Source: Arthrinium phaeospermum (Eukaryota > Ascomycota > Sordariomycetes > Amphisphaeriales > Apiosporaceae). Taken from it: DNA of 64,000 nt. The position numbers and the translations under genes were made by a program. The stretch spans positions 1,240,001-1,304,000 of the forward strand of contig QYRS01000001.1 of the NCBI GenBank assembly GCA_006503535.1, given 5' to 3'. Of the stretch, positions 10,796 to 22,278 are shown piece after piece (position 1 is the stretch's first letter; every line of letters begins with the position of its first letter). The notes under the pieces are model-generated. The model made no database searches. It was not told the DNA's origin and worked only from the letters and a program-made list of their open reading frames with translations.

Positions 10796-13700
10796 TCATC
10801 GAGCATCGCCAAATCGATCCATCTCACTCTCTTTGCCTCGGTAATTTTCGCGCGCGAAAGGCTGCCACATGACATCACGCTTCACCCGCTGCTCGGAAGC
10901 AGAATAATCACTCAAATCTGGCGCCATATCGCCTCCGTCCCCGTCACCAACATCGTGAGGTCGGTCAGATAGACGCTCAGCTAAGAACAACACAAGGTAG
11001 TCGGCAGGGTGCAGCAAGGCGCACTCCATGGCCGTCCGCCCATCACTGTCCCTCGCCGTTGCGTCGGCGCCGCAGTCGATGAGCAACCCGATTATACCCC
11101 TTCTCAAAGCTATGATATGCCCGCGGTCGCCGGGACGGAGCCACCGGGTTTCGTAATCGAACCCGGCACAGACCAAATGTAAGGGCGTCTGGCCGCGGGC
11201 GTTGGTGGCCGCGTGGTCAGCGTGAAACTCCCTGATTAGTACCTCCACCAGGAATAGATCGCCCGCCAGGGTCGCATAATGGAGAGGCGTGCAGCCTTCC
11301 TCATCCTGGACATCAACCTGTGCCCCGCGTCGATTAGAAGTTTAATGACATCGGCTCGCGCAGTAGAATCGACCCTCAATATCTCCTGCGTGGGGTTCGA
11401 AAACAATATATCCCAGCGACTGGGATTTTGAACAGCTGACCAGTATGGCGTCTCGGAGGCTGTCGTAAGTACTGACTGTGCTATGGGTGCCACTTTCGTT
11501 GCTGCTGGCAAATTCGAACAAGCGAGGTCTTCGGCGCTGGAGGAATGCAAAGGATACTGCCTTGGGTTCCCAACAGGGCCTAGTTCATGTCGCACGGTAC
11601 CTTCTTCCACAGGAAGTTGGCAACCCAAGCTGGAGTCTTTTTCATAAGGTCGCTGAGAAGCTTCGCTTCCATCAGGCTGTGTGGTTCTCTGCCTTTGACC
11701 TGAAAAATGTGAAGCGTTCTTGGAGACTTCGCTGTATACATCCCAGCTGGACTTGCTTCTGCGACTAGCACTCATGGCGAGGAGTTTGGATAGTCTATAG
11801 TGACTTGAGTCCAAGGGGTTCCAAAAAGGGGACTCCTTCAATAAGCTTGTCGAACACAATGATAAGGTAGTGCGCATGTTGCCATGTTCCAAATACCTCA
11901 TAAAAGTCATGCAAGCCAGGTGAAGTGGTGTATGGCCTGAGGCAGTCCTCGGTTCAGGGTCAGCTCCTAAACGCAACAGCGTACTGACGGACGATGACAG
12001 TATCCGGTAAGCGGCATGATGAAGAGGAGAGTACCCCTCGAAGTCTGGAAGTGATAGATCCGCGCCGTGTTCGACGAAAAGGAGGATCAACTCAGACGTA
12101 GTCATGACTTCGCTGAGGAGTCCTCCAAAAACCATGGCAGATAACGGAGTGCGACCTTCGTCGTCTTGAGTGTCGATGTCTGCACACACTCCAGGAAGAT
12201 TTTTAGTAGTTCCCCAAGTGCGGTTGCTTCATCATAGCAGCGATATGAACTACCGTTTGTTCATAACAGTTCCTTGTCAGAACGTTGGCCCCGTGATCAA
12301 TTAACAGTTTAACAAGCTCAAGTTGTTGTGATCGATGGCTCCATTTGGAAACAGCCGCAAACAGAGCAGTTGGGTACATCTGGTGTTTCCAATCGCACCC
12401 AGACAAGTCAACCACGCTATTGATATCCTCTGTCCCTCCTAACAGTGCTTTGATAATCGACATGTTTGGGGTTTCGTTGTCACAAGCTTGCCATAGGTAG
12501 CCTGCGCACTTGTCATTGATGAGCAAAAAGGTAGACAAGAGTTGAAGCACAACGACATCTGAGTCGACTGACACGGCCCACCCAAGCAAGCATTCGGCAA
12601 AGTCGATAGAGGTGTCTGGTTGGAGATTGAACCGAGGAATATAACAAAAAGTATGCTGGTCGCGAGCGAGGAACTCTCCTTGTAAAGGACGGATGTGACC
12701 GAGAATGATGGCGACATATGGGATAATCTCACACAGAGGAAGATGACCCAGAATCATTCTTTCTCTAAAGCCAACTATGAGCCATAATGCTGGGTTGGCC
12801 CACGTTTGACGAAGCGCCCGTCGTGAGTCGAATAGCGAGAGGTATGCATCCTGATATACCTTGTCGAGGTCGCGAACTAATCGACTGTTGTTGAACTTCT
12901 GGCTGAGGCGGTAGTGCCGTGCCCACCGATTTCCCACGTAGAACAGGAACTCATAACCTGGCCTATCAGGGTGCTGTCTCGAACGCAACTTGTCCATTTC
13001 GTTGTCATCTTTCGTGAAGACATCGCGCACGCTTTTGATAGATAGATACGCCACGCAGCTCTCGGCCATAACCCTGTGGCTTGACTGTTCAGTAATATCT
13101 AGTACCAGGTGACATTTCGCAGAAGTAAGGGACGATGAGCTTTGTTGAAGGAACTCCCTTGCTGTTTGGTGTATGAAGAACAGGTGGTCATCATATACAG
13201 TTATGAAAAAGCCACAGGCGTGAATGACCCAATCTCGAAAGGATTCTTGCGAAGAAACCTGGGGTAAGTATTCCTTGCCGATGTGCTTCCGAGCTTCGAT
13301 GGCCATATTCATTTGGTGTAAGGATAGAGGTTTCTCAGCTACAAAGACCATTGAGATAAGGAGCCTCACACGCTCTTCGTCTTGGGGTTTGACCCGATGT
13401 AGCAGGGTATTGTAAGCCTCTGAGACCGTCTGCGGGAGATATTTTAGGAGTCGCTCCCACTCGGCTGGACGATTGTCGTAATTGCTGTCGAGCGTTTGGA
13501 AGACCAGTTTAACCCATAAGTAAGTTCTTTGCGTGTATGCTTTGGCTTTCAGAGATGCTTTGATGATTTCCTTGGTTCTGTCGTCAAGCCTTTTGGTTTT
13601 GGCTAACACGTCGAGTCGATGGTTTGCCACAATCCGGATCTCCTCCTGAATATCGTCGAGTTCTTCTTTGCCCTCGCCCGCTAGCCGGAGCACACACGAG

Positions 13701-15435
13701 TCCATACCCGTAATCTGTTGTATGATCTCAGGTATCCACGGGTGGTCAGGAGGAATTTGACACGGGTGGCACCTGGGTGCAAGTGTGCCGTAGAAGCGAG
13801 TGTGTTTATATTTCGTAGCAAATGCTTGAGTTCCTCCGGATGACACTCGTCAAGGGCGTCTAACACGCAGACAACATCTCCATAAGGCCTCACCGAGTTC
13901 GTAAGCTCAGCTCCGACTGCATGGCAAAAGATGCTCCAAAGAGATTCTGCGCTAGAATATAGCTTTTCCCCAAGTTTATAGATGCTGTGTCGGCTGACTT
14001 CGGCCCTTTCAGGATGTTGGTAGAACAGCTGATGCAGTAGGGAACAAATGGCGTTGGTAGTTGAACACAGTGGATCTTTCTCCTCGAAGAAAAAGTAGCA
14101 TATTGCTGAGTCTGGTAGCTTCTCGGGCAGTACTTTCTCGACAAGATATCTCGCAAGTGTGGATTTCCCGCAACCTGGGTCTGCTGAAACAACAAGGACA
14201 GGGTCCGAATTGGGCTCAAGCCAGCGTCGGAACTTCTCATGACCAGTGAACCACTGACACGTTCCCTCGACTCTCTCATCTTTTCGAATCATGTAGTCCG
14301 GGTATGGGGCTTGGTAAAATGTGCCAATGAGGGTGGAAAGCTTTGTGGAAAGCTTTTCACGCATCTCTTCCCGCTTAGCTGGACAAAGATATCAAGACTT
14401 CTGCAGCTTTTCTCAAGCTGGCCATGTTCTCAGTTCCTTGCTTGCGGAGGGTTCGAAGATTCTCGACAAATGCTTGATTATCGTATTGGATAATCCGTTT
14501 CTCGACCTCTCCCTCCAGTTCCTTGAGAGTCCTCAAATCAGCCTCCCAGTCCACAAGTGGCAGCGTGTGAAAGGAAACTGAGAAAGCCAATGGGGATTGT
14601 AGTATCGACAAAATCGCATCTCTAGTTCGAGAATAGCATGGTACAACCCAATTAGGCTCTCCCTCAGAGACAAACGATAGCGGGCAAAGTTGCTGTTGTC
14701 TGGCCAAGTTTCCTGTAGCAGCACACGTGAAAGATCCATGTACCACTCGATGCTGTCCATGACATGCTTCAAAGCCAACGCCATAGCTTTTCGTGACTTC
14801 AGAGGCCTGCACAGAATCGGCAGACCCACTGCGATACCCGACAAAGCTATGGCAGCTGGCGGGCAAGCTTCAAGAAGCTTACTGAGACCGCTAGCGACCG
14901 CTGCAATGGAGTCTACAGTGACGGCCACCCCCTCTAAGAGTTCGCTGCGTGCCGCCTCCTTTTTTGCAATGTCGCTAGCGACTGACTTCATCATATTCAT
15001 TCGGCCCTGACCTGACCCGCCAGGAGGCGTTGGCGATGCGCTGTGCGGCATGCTTGTACCAGCTTGCTCCGTGAGAATGACCTCGTAAGCAGAGACCAGG
15101 TCTTGGTTATCCTTGACATTGACAATCCTGTCATATGCTTCATTCCATAAAGCAGCCGCAGTATCAGATGGGTCGACTGGCCTTGGCGTCTGCTCCGGTT
15201 GGTGTGAGGAGCCAGGTCATGCGAGGAGCCTGATGGGCCATCCACCAGAGCTGCATGTGCTGAACTGGGCGTGTCGCTGAGCCTTCTGTCATCTGGTACC
15301 GGTAATACCGGTAGTGCTTCCCGCGATTCGTGCTCAGGAAACAACAGTTTGGGGCGGAATCTTCAACAGCGATACTTTAATCGCCTGCCAGAACCTGCGA
15401 AATCTGGACTTCTTCTTAGACTCCTTCGGTGACAT
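10796..15435 (-). CDS. NACHT-ankyrin NLR protein, interrupted by frameshifts
   Basis: Fungal NOD-like receptor, a cytosolic STAND ATPase linked in this family to heterokaryon incompatibility and innate recognition. Order: basic N-terminus from the ATG at 15435 (MSPKESKKKSRFRRFW); an NACHT-N-like region near 15150-14400 (LWNEAYDRIV, LVSAYEVIL); NACHT with Walker A DPGCGKSTL near 14180 and Walker B VLDALDE near 13860; a long helical linker; then ankyrin repeats from about 12300 to 11050 (GRTPLSAMVFGG, GYSPLHHAAYR, GHTPLHLACMT, GQTPLHLVCAG, GRTAMECALL). Frame breaks of 1-2 nt lie near 15352, 15220, 14575, 14386, 13755, 12229, 12186 and 11325. The last is a G lost from a run. No domain is missing. 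Either a recently inactivated gene or an intact one with sequence errors; the second is favoured by beta-COP showing the same lesions. Confidence 0.85.
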
Positions 15436-16106
15436 GACGTTATGCGTTAACAATCAGCTGATAGAAAAATCGTGACTTTGGTAATATCAACAGTGAGAGT
15501 GATTCAGAATAGAACATTCGTACAGTTTGTCAGTAGGCGGCAAATCTCCATCCCTTATCATTTCATTCGGGTGAACCGGCAAAATTTATGGGCGTCAACC
15601 TTGGCGTAGGGTTGAGAAAAGCAAGCAACTTGCAGTGTCACCAATTGTCACCTCCCTCAGTCACACGTGAACCCACAACTTGATAAGAAAAGCAAGTAAT
15701 TTGGAGTACCATCGCGTCTCTCAGATAATGCATCAACCACAACTCGAAAAAAAGGGCGCAATGCCGCCGGGGCAAGATGAGCAAAACCTGCGGCAGAGAT
15801 TTGAGGGGTAAACAGTCCTTGTCCAGGTCGTCGCGATAATTAATAACTCCTTTGTCCAAAGAACAAAAGGGCATACATGTAAACCGCCATCTGCATCCGG
15901 TGGTCATTTTTAGTAGATGGATTGACGTAGCAAACGAATATTAATAATTGTGATCGGATTCCATCCCTTGCTTCACTCACGAATACGGTGTTCACGTTAA
16001 CTGCCCCTTTTGCTGTTTACATCGTACCACATGCCCAACTAGCTAGTTCCATCACTACCTACATTAGGTACTTCCCTAAGAGAGAGAAAAAGCTCGTTGA
16101 TTAAAA
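15436..16106. other. Intergenic, divergent promoter region
   Basis: Separates the divergently transcribed NLR and the 16.1-kb membrane-protein gene, so it probably holds both promoters. No coding signal or repeat is seen. Confidence 0.4.
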
Positions 16107-16846
16107 ATGTGGCAATTCATAACCGTCACCTTCTCTCTCTGGTGGCTCACCCTGGCGCGATACATCGACCGGCAAGCGCTCCTGCTCATCACGCAGCGCG
16201 CCCTGCACACCTACCTGCTAGCCTTCGGCCTGCTGCTCGGCGCCGCCCTGGCCGCGGGCGCAACCAGCGTGCCGTACAGCTACGTCACGGGCGAAAGGTC
16301 GCCTCATCACGCAGCGCGCCCTGCACACCTACCTGCTAGCCTTCGGCCTGCTGCTCGGCGCCGCCCTGGCCGCGGGCGCAACCAGCGTGCCGTACAGCTA
16401 CGTCCACGGGCGAAAGGTCGCGACCGCCTCAGCGATATACGACAACACCTATGTCTTCAAGGACGAGCGCGTCGTCGCCGTCATCCTCAGCCGACTCACG
16501 TTCCTCCGCTTTGACAACGGCCGCAGCGGGGGAGAACGGTCATATACCTGCGGCAAGGGGAGCGGGACGCCCGCGCGGTGCTGATCCTCGCCACGGCCGT
16601 TTTGGGCTGGCGCTGTGCCACCCGGGATTCAGGGCGCTGGCGGGCGCGGGGCTCCGGCGGCTGTGGCTCACGGACGCGGTGGACCGCTTCGCGAAGTGGG
16701 TGCTGTTTGCGGCGTGGCGCACGGTGACGGTCGAGTTTGCGTGGCCCAGGAGCCGGTGGGATCAGGTTGCATCCGGGGTCCGGAGGCAATGGCGCTGGCT
16801 CAAGTTTATGGCCTTGAGGCGGGTGAAAGACAGAGACAAAAAATAG
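16107..16846 (+). CDS. Unrecognised membrane protein with an internal 119-bp duplication
   Basis: The ATG at 16107 opens MWQFITVTFSLWWLTLARYI, a hydrophobic segment, followed by a second one (LAFGLLLGAALAAGATSVPYSY). The segment encoding the second is duplicated (16185-16302 and 16303-16421). Because the offset is 118 nt, the first copy throws the frame. With one copy only, the frame continues to HGRKVATASAIYDNTYVFKDERVVAV. Two more apparent shifts near 16540 and 16605 connect this to VIYLRQGERDARAVLILA and to a C-terminal part rich in W, R and K (FAKWVLFAAWRTVTVEFAW) that stops at 16846. No family recognised. As written the gene cannot give one protein; I infer assembly or sequence error, with decay as the alternative. 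Confidence 0.5.
16185..16421 (+). repeat. Tandem duplication, 118/119 bp, inside a gene
   Basis: Copies 16185-16302 and 16303-16421 begin CTCATCACGCAGC and end CGAAAGGTCGC with no spacer. The only difference seen is TACGTCACGGG in copy 1 against TACGTCCACGGG in copy 2, again one base missing from the first copy, as in the calmodulin-like gene. Confidence 0.93.
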
Positions 16847-18451
16847 GGCTAGGGGTTTCTCTGACTGACACTTGGAAGCTATGTACGTCTCACGTATGTA
16901 TGCGGTTCAAGACGAACGACACGCCAACGACAATGCAGGCGGGCAAGCGGGCAGGCGGGAATACGTATTCTTACATACTCATGCAGGGGACAAGAAAAAG
17001 TTTCAATAGGTGGATGTGATGTGCCAAGTTACACACCATTCGGTGATAGGATGACGAGATATGGAGATAATCTGGAAATCTTAATTCAACACCAGCCGCC
17101 CCGGGCAGCCATCGTAGTGCGTGGACGTCGACATGATTCTAATTTTGGTAACGCCGGCCCTGTCTCGGTTTGCTGATCATCCTTCTTTTCGAAGAGAGTT
17201 GTTGTGGTTGAACTGCACAAGGTTTACTTTTTGCCAAAACGGTGCACCAAGTGCTGCGAATGTCTCTTCCTACCAACCTGGCTCTTTCTTTGATGGCGAA
17301 CGAACGACAGGCAAATTGCATGTGTCGGTGGGGAATCGTGCGTTATATGTCGACAGTATTACTTGCATATGCAGCCTCCTTTTTCCGTATTTCCTGATTG
17401 CTCCGAGAGGCTGGAGGTAAGTAGGAAAACAGAAATACGAACGAGTTGGGTCAAAGATCGGCCATGTCCTCATCAGCAGGCGACCACGGCAGATAAGGAG
17501 ATAAGATAGCAAATACCTAGATGGCGATGCTGTGAAATGCATGCTTAATTTGTAAATGCTACTCCGGCAGCCGAATGTCGTACGAACGGGATGCAACCTA
17601 TCACGAGCTGCCGTCCCTTAATTGCAAGGACCAGCCGTTCAATGCGAAACACCAACGCCTCTTCTCCAAAAAAGCAGGGCTTTTCCAGAAGGGTCAATTG
17701 ATCAGTGGAGTGCAGGCGGGTAGCGGCGTAGGGGGGCGCCCTAGAGTCTTTTAGAGGGTGTGCTCCAGAGCCGGCGCCAATCAGACCGTCCAGATGGACC
17801 CCCCAGGATTCAGAGACAGGCAGAGACAGGGGCTAGTTTCCAGGGATGGCCGACTTTATGCGCGGCCGCAAATTCCGTACCCCTTCCACAGACGGATCGT
17901 TCAATGTCCCATCTCTCACCACGACTGCTGACCGACGTTCATCTCCTGTTCTGTCTCATCTCCTCCTCCTTCTCATCTTCTTCCCTTCTTCCCCCCAACG
18001 CCGAGAAATTACTAAAAAGAGAGGGAGGCGAATACTGGTCAGGTAGATACACTCGCTCAACTCGGTCCCTGAAACTTTCCTCTCTTCTTTTCTTATCTTG
18101 CCCGGTCGCTCGTTTCTTCGCTCGGGTCGTCCATTTTGTTTGTCAGTCGGTCGATCTATTTCCTGCTTGGCAGCCCCCTACGATTGGCCAATTCCCCACA
18201 ACCACCGCCGAAGCCGTCATCGTGCATCTTACACTCTACGAGGCAGGATCCCTCTCGGTAGCAACCCAAATTCAACAAACCTATTCCTTTGTCGCCATTG
18301 CACATATACTTCCAGACTTCGACCATCTCCTGTCGCCGAGCTCTGCCACCACCTACTGTACATATATACACACTTCCCCAAGCCGAAGGAAGCCGAGACG
18401 ACAGAAGGCATTGCACGATCAACAACATCACCCACTTTTAATTCGCCCAAG
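16847..18451. other. Intergenic; long leader of the next gene
   Basis: About 1.6 kb without a supported gene. The stretch from about 17880 to 18451 is pyrimidine-rich on the plus strand (many TCTC/CTTCTT blocks), typical of a filamentous-fungal promoter and 5' UTR, and leads into the ATG at 18452. Confidence 0.45.
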
Positions 18452-18918
18452 ATGCCGTCCATTCTCTTTCCTCGCGTCGACTGCGACGCGACTCCCAACG
18501 ACACCGCCTGCGAGAAGCCTTCGAGTGGTGACAAGAGGACGCCCATCGTCATCGGAACCGTCGTGTAAGCTTATACCCATGTTCTCTTGCTCCCCCCTTC
18601 CCTCTGGGGTTCTGCGCCCTTCTTCCGACCGAACCGTTTGCTGACTCTCTTGTTTTATCTATCTGCAGAGGCACGGCTTTCGTCGCACTGTTGGTGGTCC
18701 TGTGGCTCCTGCACATGCGAAGAAAGCGAAACGACCAGCGCGAGTGGCCTAAGGATCCGCAAGAACTGGAAGACTACGGCTTCGACTCCCCGGGCGGCAT
18801 CAAGGCCCCCAAGAGCGCCAAGCAGCGAGACAACCGGATGTCCAATCTGCCCCAGAATGGGCCACCGCAAGAGAATCCGTTCGGAAACCAAGCCGAGGTG
18901 GTGGCGGGAGGACGGTAA
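18452..18918 (+). CDS. Small single-pass membrane protein, two exons
   Basis: 120 aa from exons 18452-18564 and 18669-18918 (donor gtaagc, acceptor ctgcag; joined phase gives VVGTAF). A short extracytosolic-looking head with cysteines (MPSILFPRVDCDATPNDTAC) precedes one transmembrane segment that spans the exon junction (IVIGTVVGTAFVALLVVLWLL). A basic stop-transfer (HMRRKRNDQ) and a polar tail (WPKDPQELEDYGFDSPGG) follow. No signal peptide is evident, so a type III topology is likely. I recall similar small proteins in other Sordariomycetes but cannot name a function. Confidence 0.65.
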
Positions 18919-19844
18919 CCCACGCGACGTTGTATTTGGAGGCATAGCGGGAAAATGCCAGCAGCAAAAGGAGGGAAAGAAAGACAGACAGGCGTTGAGG
19001 CAGTGCCGTCACGAACCATATGATAGGTGTTCTCGGAGTTCTTCTTTTTCATGTCGCATCTTGGCATTGGGTTTGGTGTTTATGTACGACTGTAATTGTA
19101 TATTGCACACAGCAGCACCAACGATCCGTTCGGAGCGCTACCTACTTTGCAGTTAATCCTACGATTCGACTGCGGTTCTTTTCTTCAGCTCGGTTCTTCT
19201 TCCATGGCACGATACTTGGTGATGTGTGGGGAACTCTTATATTTCGGCTCGGTTGCGGTCTACGTACGCCTAACTTCTATCGGCCTCACCTCATTATTTT
19301 GTGATGAAGTCAGGCAGAGCATTAAGGACCAGCCGGCTAACCAGGTGGTCATTTACAAGAGTGTGGCTTGTCATTTGACTTAAATGGCCAAGTGAAGCGA
19401 GCCTCCAGAGGGCGAGAGCAAGACAGAGTACCTACCAAAGCCAGATACGTCAGGAATGCTACAGGTTCAGAGCGAACAACATGACTTGTCACGAGTGGAA
19501 TGTGTCAATGGCGTGTACGACCTATTTGAGTCGCGCCATCAAATTTTGCGTATTAAGATTGCGGTTCCATTCCTATGAACTATGGGGTGAGATGTCCAGG
19601 ATCGTATCTACTGATGTGATTCCTCTTCCTCTTCCCCCAAGACGACGCCGCCTTCCATGGCGAGCGTACTGTCTTTGCAACCAAATGAACTCATCTGAAC
19701 CGGAACCGAAATGTGAAAGAAAACCGAGTTGGATAATCCGAATCCCCCTACCCCCGGAAAAGTGTTGCTTATTTCCTAGAGGACACTGGCCATGTGCGAC
19801 GCTCACCCGTCATGGGAAGGATTTGGGTTTATAGAGACTCGGAT
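18919..19844. other. Intergenic, convergent 3' regions
   Basis: Lies between the stop of the 18.5-kb gene and the stop of the convergent acidic-protein gene. No coding signal. Confidence 0.4.
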
Positions 19845-20423
19845 TTAGATCTCATCGAAGACTTCCTCGTCCTCCTCGTCGTTACCGCCGGTGCGGGCAC
19901 GCTTGGAAGGGCTCTCGTCGTCCTCCTCCTTGTTGGCAACCTGCTTTCGCTTGCGCTGGGCGCGGGCAGGGGTCGGCTTCTTAGCAGCGGACGAGGCGGG
20001 AGTGTCGTCACCACCCTTGCCATCGGGGGTGCTGGGGCCGGCGCCCGTGCTGTTCTCGATGTTGGCCAACTTCATGCAGGCGTAGTCGAAGGCGTCCTTG
20101 GCCGCCTTGTCGTTCTTGAAGCCAAAAGCCTCGTAGTACGGCTTCCAGTCGATGGCGGTAGCGATGGCCTTCTGTTTGCCAGGGCAGGGCGTTAGTTTCC
20201 ATTCTCGTGTAGGATGAGCCGTTCCAGTGTTGTTGAGCAAACGTTGTGTGGCAATGGGAGGATAGCGTTGCGTGGCAAGGGGAGGATAGCGTTGTTGATG
20301 TAACGCATGACCAAGGGAAAGAAGATGATGAAAACTTACGTTCTTCTTGCGCAACTCTCTGAGGAAGACGGCAATGACCTTCACGTCCTTGTCGGACAGG
20401 GTAGTGGACTTGGTCTTGGGCAT
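19845..20423 (-). CDS. Acidic/basic-tailed nuclear-type protein, two exons
   Basis: Exons 20423-20340 and 20171-19845 encode 136 aa. A compact N-terminal part (MPKTKSTTLSDKDVKVIAVF, then AIDWKPYYEAFGFKNDKAA, AFDYACMKLANIENS) is followed by a low-complexity tail with a bipartite-like basic cluster (KKPTPARAQRKRKQ, SKRAR) and an acidic end (DEEDEEVFDEI). The composition suggests a nuclear, chromatin- or RNA-associated protein, but no domain is recognised. The intron (20172-20339, 168 nt, gtaagt...acag) is a multiple of three and has no in-frame stop, so retention would insert 56 residues including two near-identical RYPPxATQ units. Confidence 0.6.
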   Translation of the reverse strand: MPKTKSTTLSDKDVKVIAVFLRELRKKNVSFHHLLSLGHALHQQRYPPLATQRYPPIATQRLLNNTGTAHPTREWKLTPCPGKQKAIATAIDWKPYYEAFGFKNDKAAKDAFDYACMKLANIENSTGAGPSTPDGKGGDDTPASSAAKKPTPARAQRKRKQVANKEEDDESPSKRARTGGNDEEDEEVFDEI

Positions 20424-21349
20424 CTTGGGCGATGAGATCTGGATTCGTGAAGTGATGATAAAAGATGAGATGAAAGAAGAAAGATGGGACGGAGATCGAA
20501 TGGATGTAGCCGGAGAGAAACTCAGCTAGCGACCAAGTTCCGTCTGGATGTGACTGATGAATGGCTTTCGTGTCTGACGGAAGAAGATGAAAGTGAACTT
20601 GCAAGTCCGAGGAAGTGATGATGATGGATGGTGCTCGACTATCGAGTATGCGTAAGGAAGTTGTGGTGAAAACCTGCAAGTCTCGAGGGGTGGGTGTTTT
20701 GGAGAAGCAGGAATTACTAAGGCAGGTGAAGGTGAGTGGAAGGTGATTGCCGCAAAGAAGTCACAAGGATCCGCAGGCGCCGGTGAGGTCCACAATCAAA
20801 AGCATCGTCGACGGTGGGGTCGAGGGGTTGTGTGCTTGCGACCTCCGTAAACCGGCAGGTGCTGGCTCAAGGGTCGCCGACAAGCTATGGGCACTGGAGT
20901 CGCCGACGAGGTACATGATACACCCCCGGAGGGGTGCGGAACCTACAGGGGAGAGCGCCAGCCACTCTACACTGTCAACCCCTGCGTGCGAGGCAGTTAT
21001 ATAGATCATTTTGGTGATCAAAAGGAACGCTATGCTATACTTTACGGAAAAGGGGGTAGACTAGGTAATATCTGCATGTTCATCATGGGTAGCAGGGTAC
21101 TGCTGAAGAGGTGAAGTCGAACACATGAACGTGCGTACATATGCTCAAGTCGGTTATCCTTATCTAAGTAAGTAACAACAACTCCCGAAACGTACTATTT
21201 ACGGGGTGTACTTAACCCCCGAAACGGGGAAGGAGGCGTACCTGCTTACGGGGTGTACTCGCCCTGTAAGTTCCATCGTGAGAAGTGCACTTCTAACCTA
21301 GAAAATATCACTTTGGGAAGGCACACGCGAGGCATTTGGCCTTCTCAAG
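20424..21349. other. Intergenic
   Basis: Promoter side of the acidic-protein gene, then sequence with no coding signal. A short motif TTACGGGGTGTACT occurs twice near 21200 and 21245. Confidence 0.4.
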
Positions 21350-22278
21350 TCAGAGCCAGCATGACATGTCTTTTACATATCCCGGTAATAGCTGTACACT
21401 TGAAAGGCAGTCCGCCTGCGTGAAGGGATTATGAACAGAGCTCGCACTTGATTTCAAATGTGTATGGTCCCTAAGCGATAACAATAAGTCTTCCAGCATC
21501 TTGCGGGACTGGTGGCGAGCTCTCCAATTCATGGCAAAATACACTCCCTTGATGACAAAATCAACTGGCCTCTGCAAACACAAAGACTTGGCCAGACTAT
21601 CCAGCACTGCTTCCGAAACTTGGTAACTTTTGATTGTATGTGTTCACGGCCAGTTCCCCATGCTATTTCACAAAGCACAAGGGGCGCCTATCCATTGAGC
21701 CAAGCATGATACCCATTCTGAATCTTGTATGCCTTTTCGAGATCCAGTCTGTAGACCACATACATAGGGGAAAACCATAAACAACCACAGTCAAAGGGAT
21801 ATCTGCTTCTCTGAGTATGATAAAATCATGATCCCCGGCATCCCGTAGGATAAAACCCTCATCTGGAGAATTAGCATAGCCATCAACCACAAATTTGTAG
21901 GAACTGATTCGTTGCTCTAGCAGGAGGAAGAGTTATCAAGGGGCGTATAGCTCCACCTCTAGATGCCAATATATCGAAAGATGATACACCTGCTAGGTGT
22001 GGCTACAATTGGAATGTTGCTGGAAATTGTCTATCAGAATCAGAGGCTTCCAAAATCTTGGAACATACGGACATTTATGGCTACAGAACTCACCTGTTGC
22101 CATTCTGCACCAGTGTGGCAGCCGCAGAGCGATAATTTTATTTGGAAAGTCGGTCTTGTAGTCATGCCAGTAATAACGGTCTCCATGAAATGCCAACAAA
22201 TTTTTCAAACTCGATGTAAGAAAATTTTAAGTCGAAGCAGATTCCTAATATAACATTCGACGAACTACCAGAAGCCAT
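21350..22278 (-). pseudogene. Unrecognised gene remnant in AT-richer DNA
   Basis: Several coding-like minus-strand pieces line up in order but in different frames: from the ATG at 22278, MASGSSSNVILGICFDLKFS; near 22200-22095, LLAFHGDRYYWHDYKTDFPN and IALRLPHWCRMAT; a probable intron (gtgagt...ctgctag) ending near 21921; then EQRISSYKFVVDGYANSPDE and DHDFIILREADIPLTVVVYG; in another frame PMYVVYRLDLEKAYKIQNGY; and, ending at 21350, AVLDSLAKSLCLQRPVDFVI and following residues. I do not recognise the family. The phase across the proposed intron is consistent, which supports real coding ancestry. It could be a low-expressed gene with sequence errors or a decayed lineage-specific gene. Confidence 0.35.
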
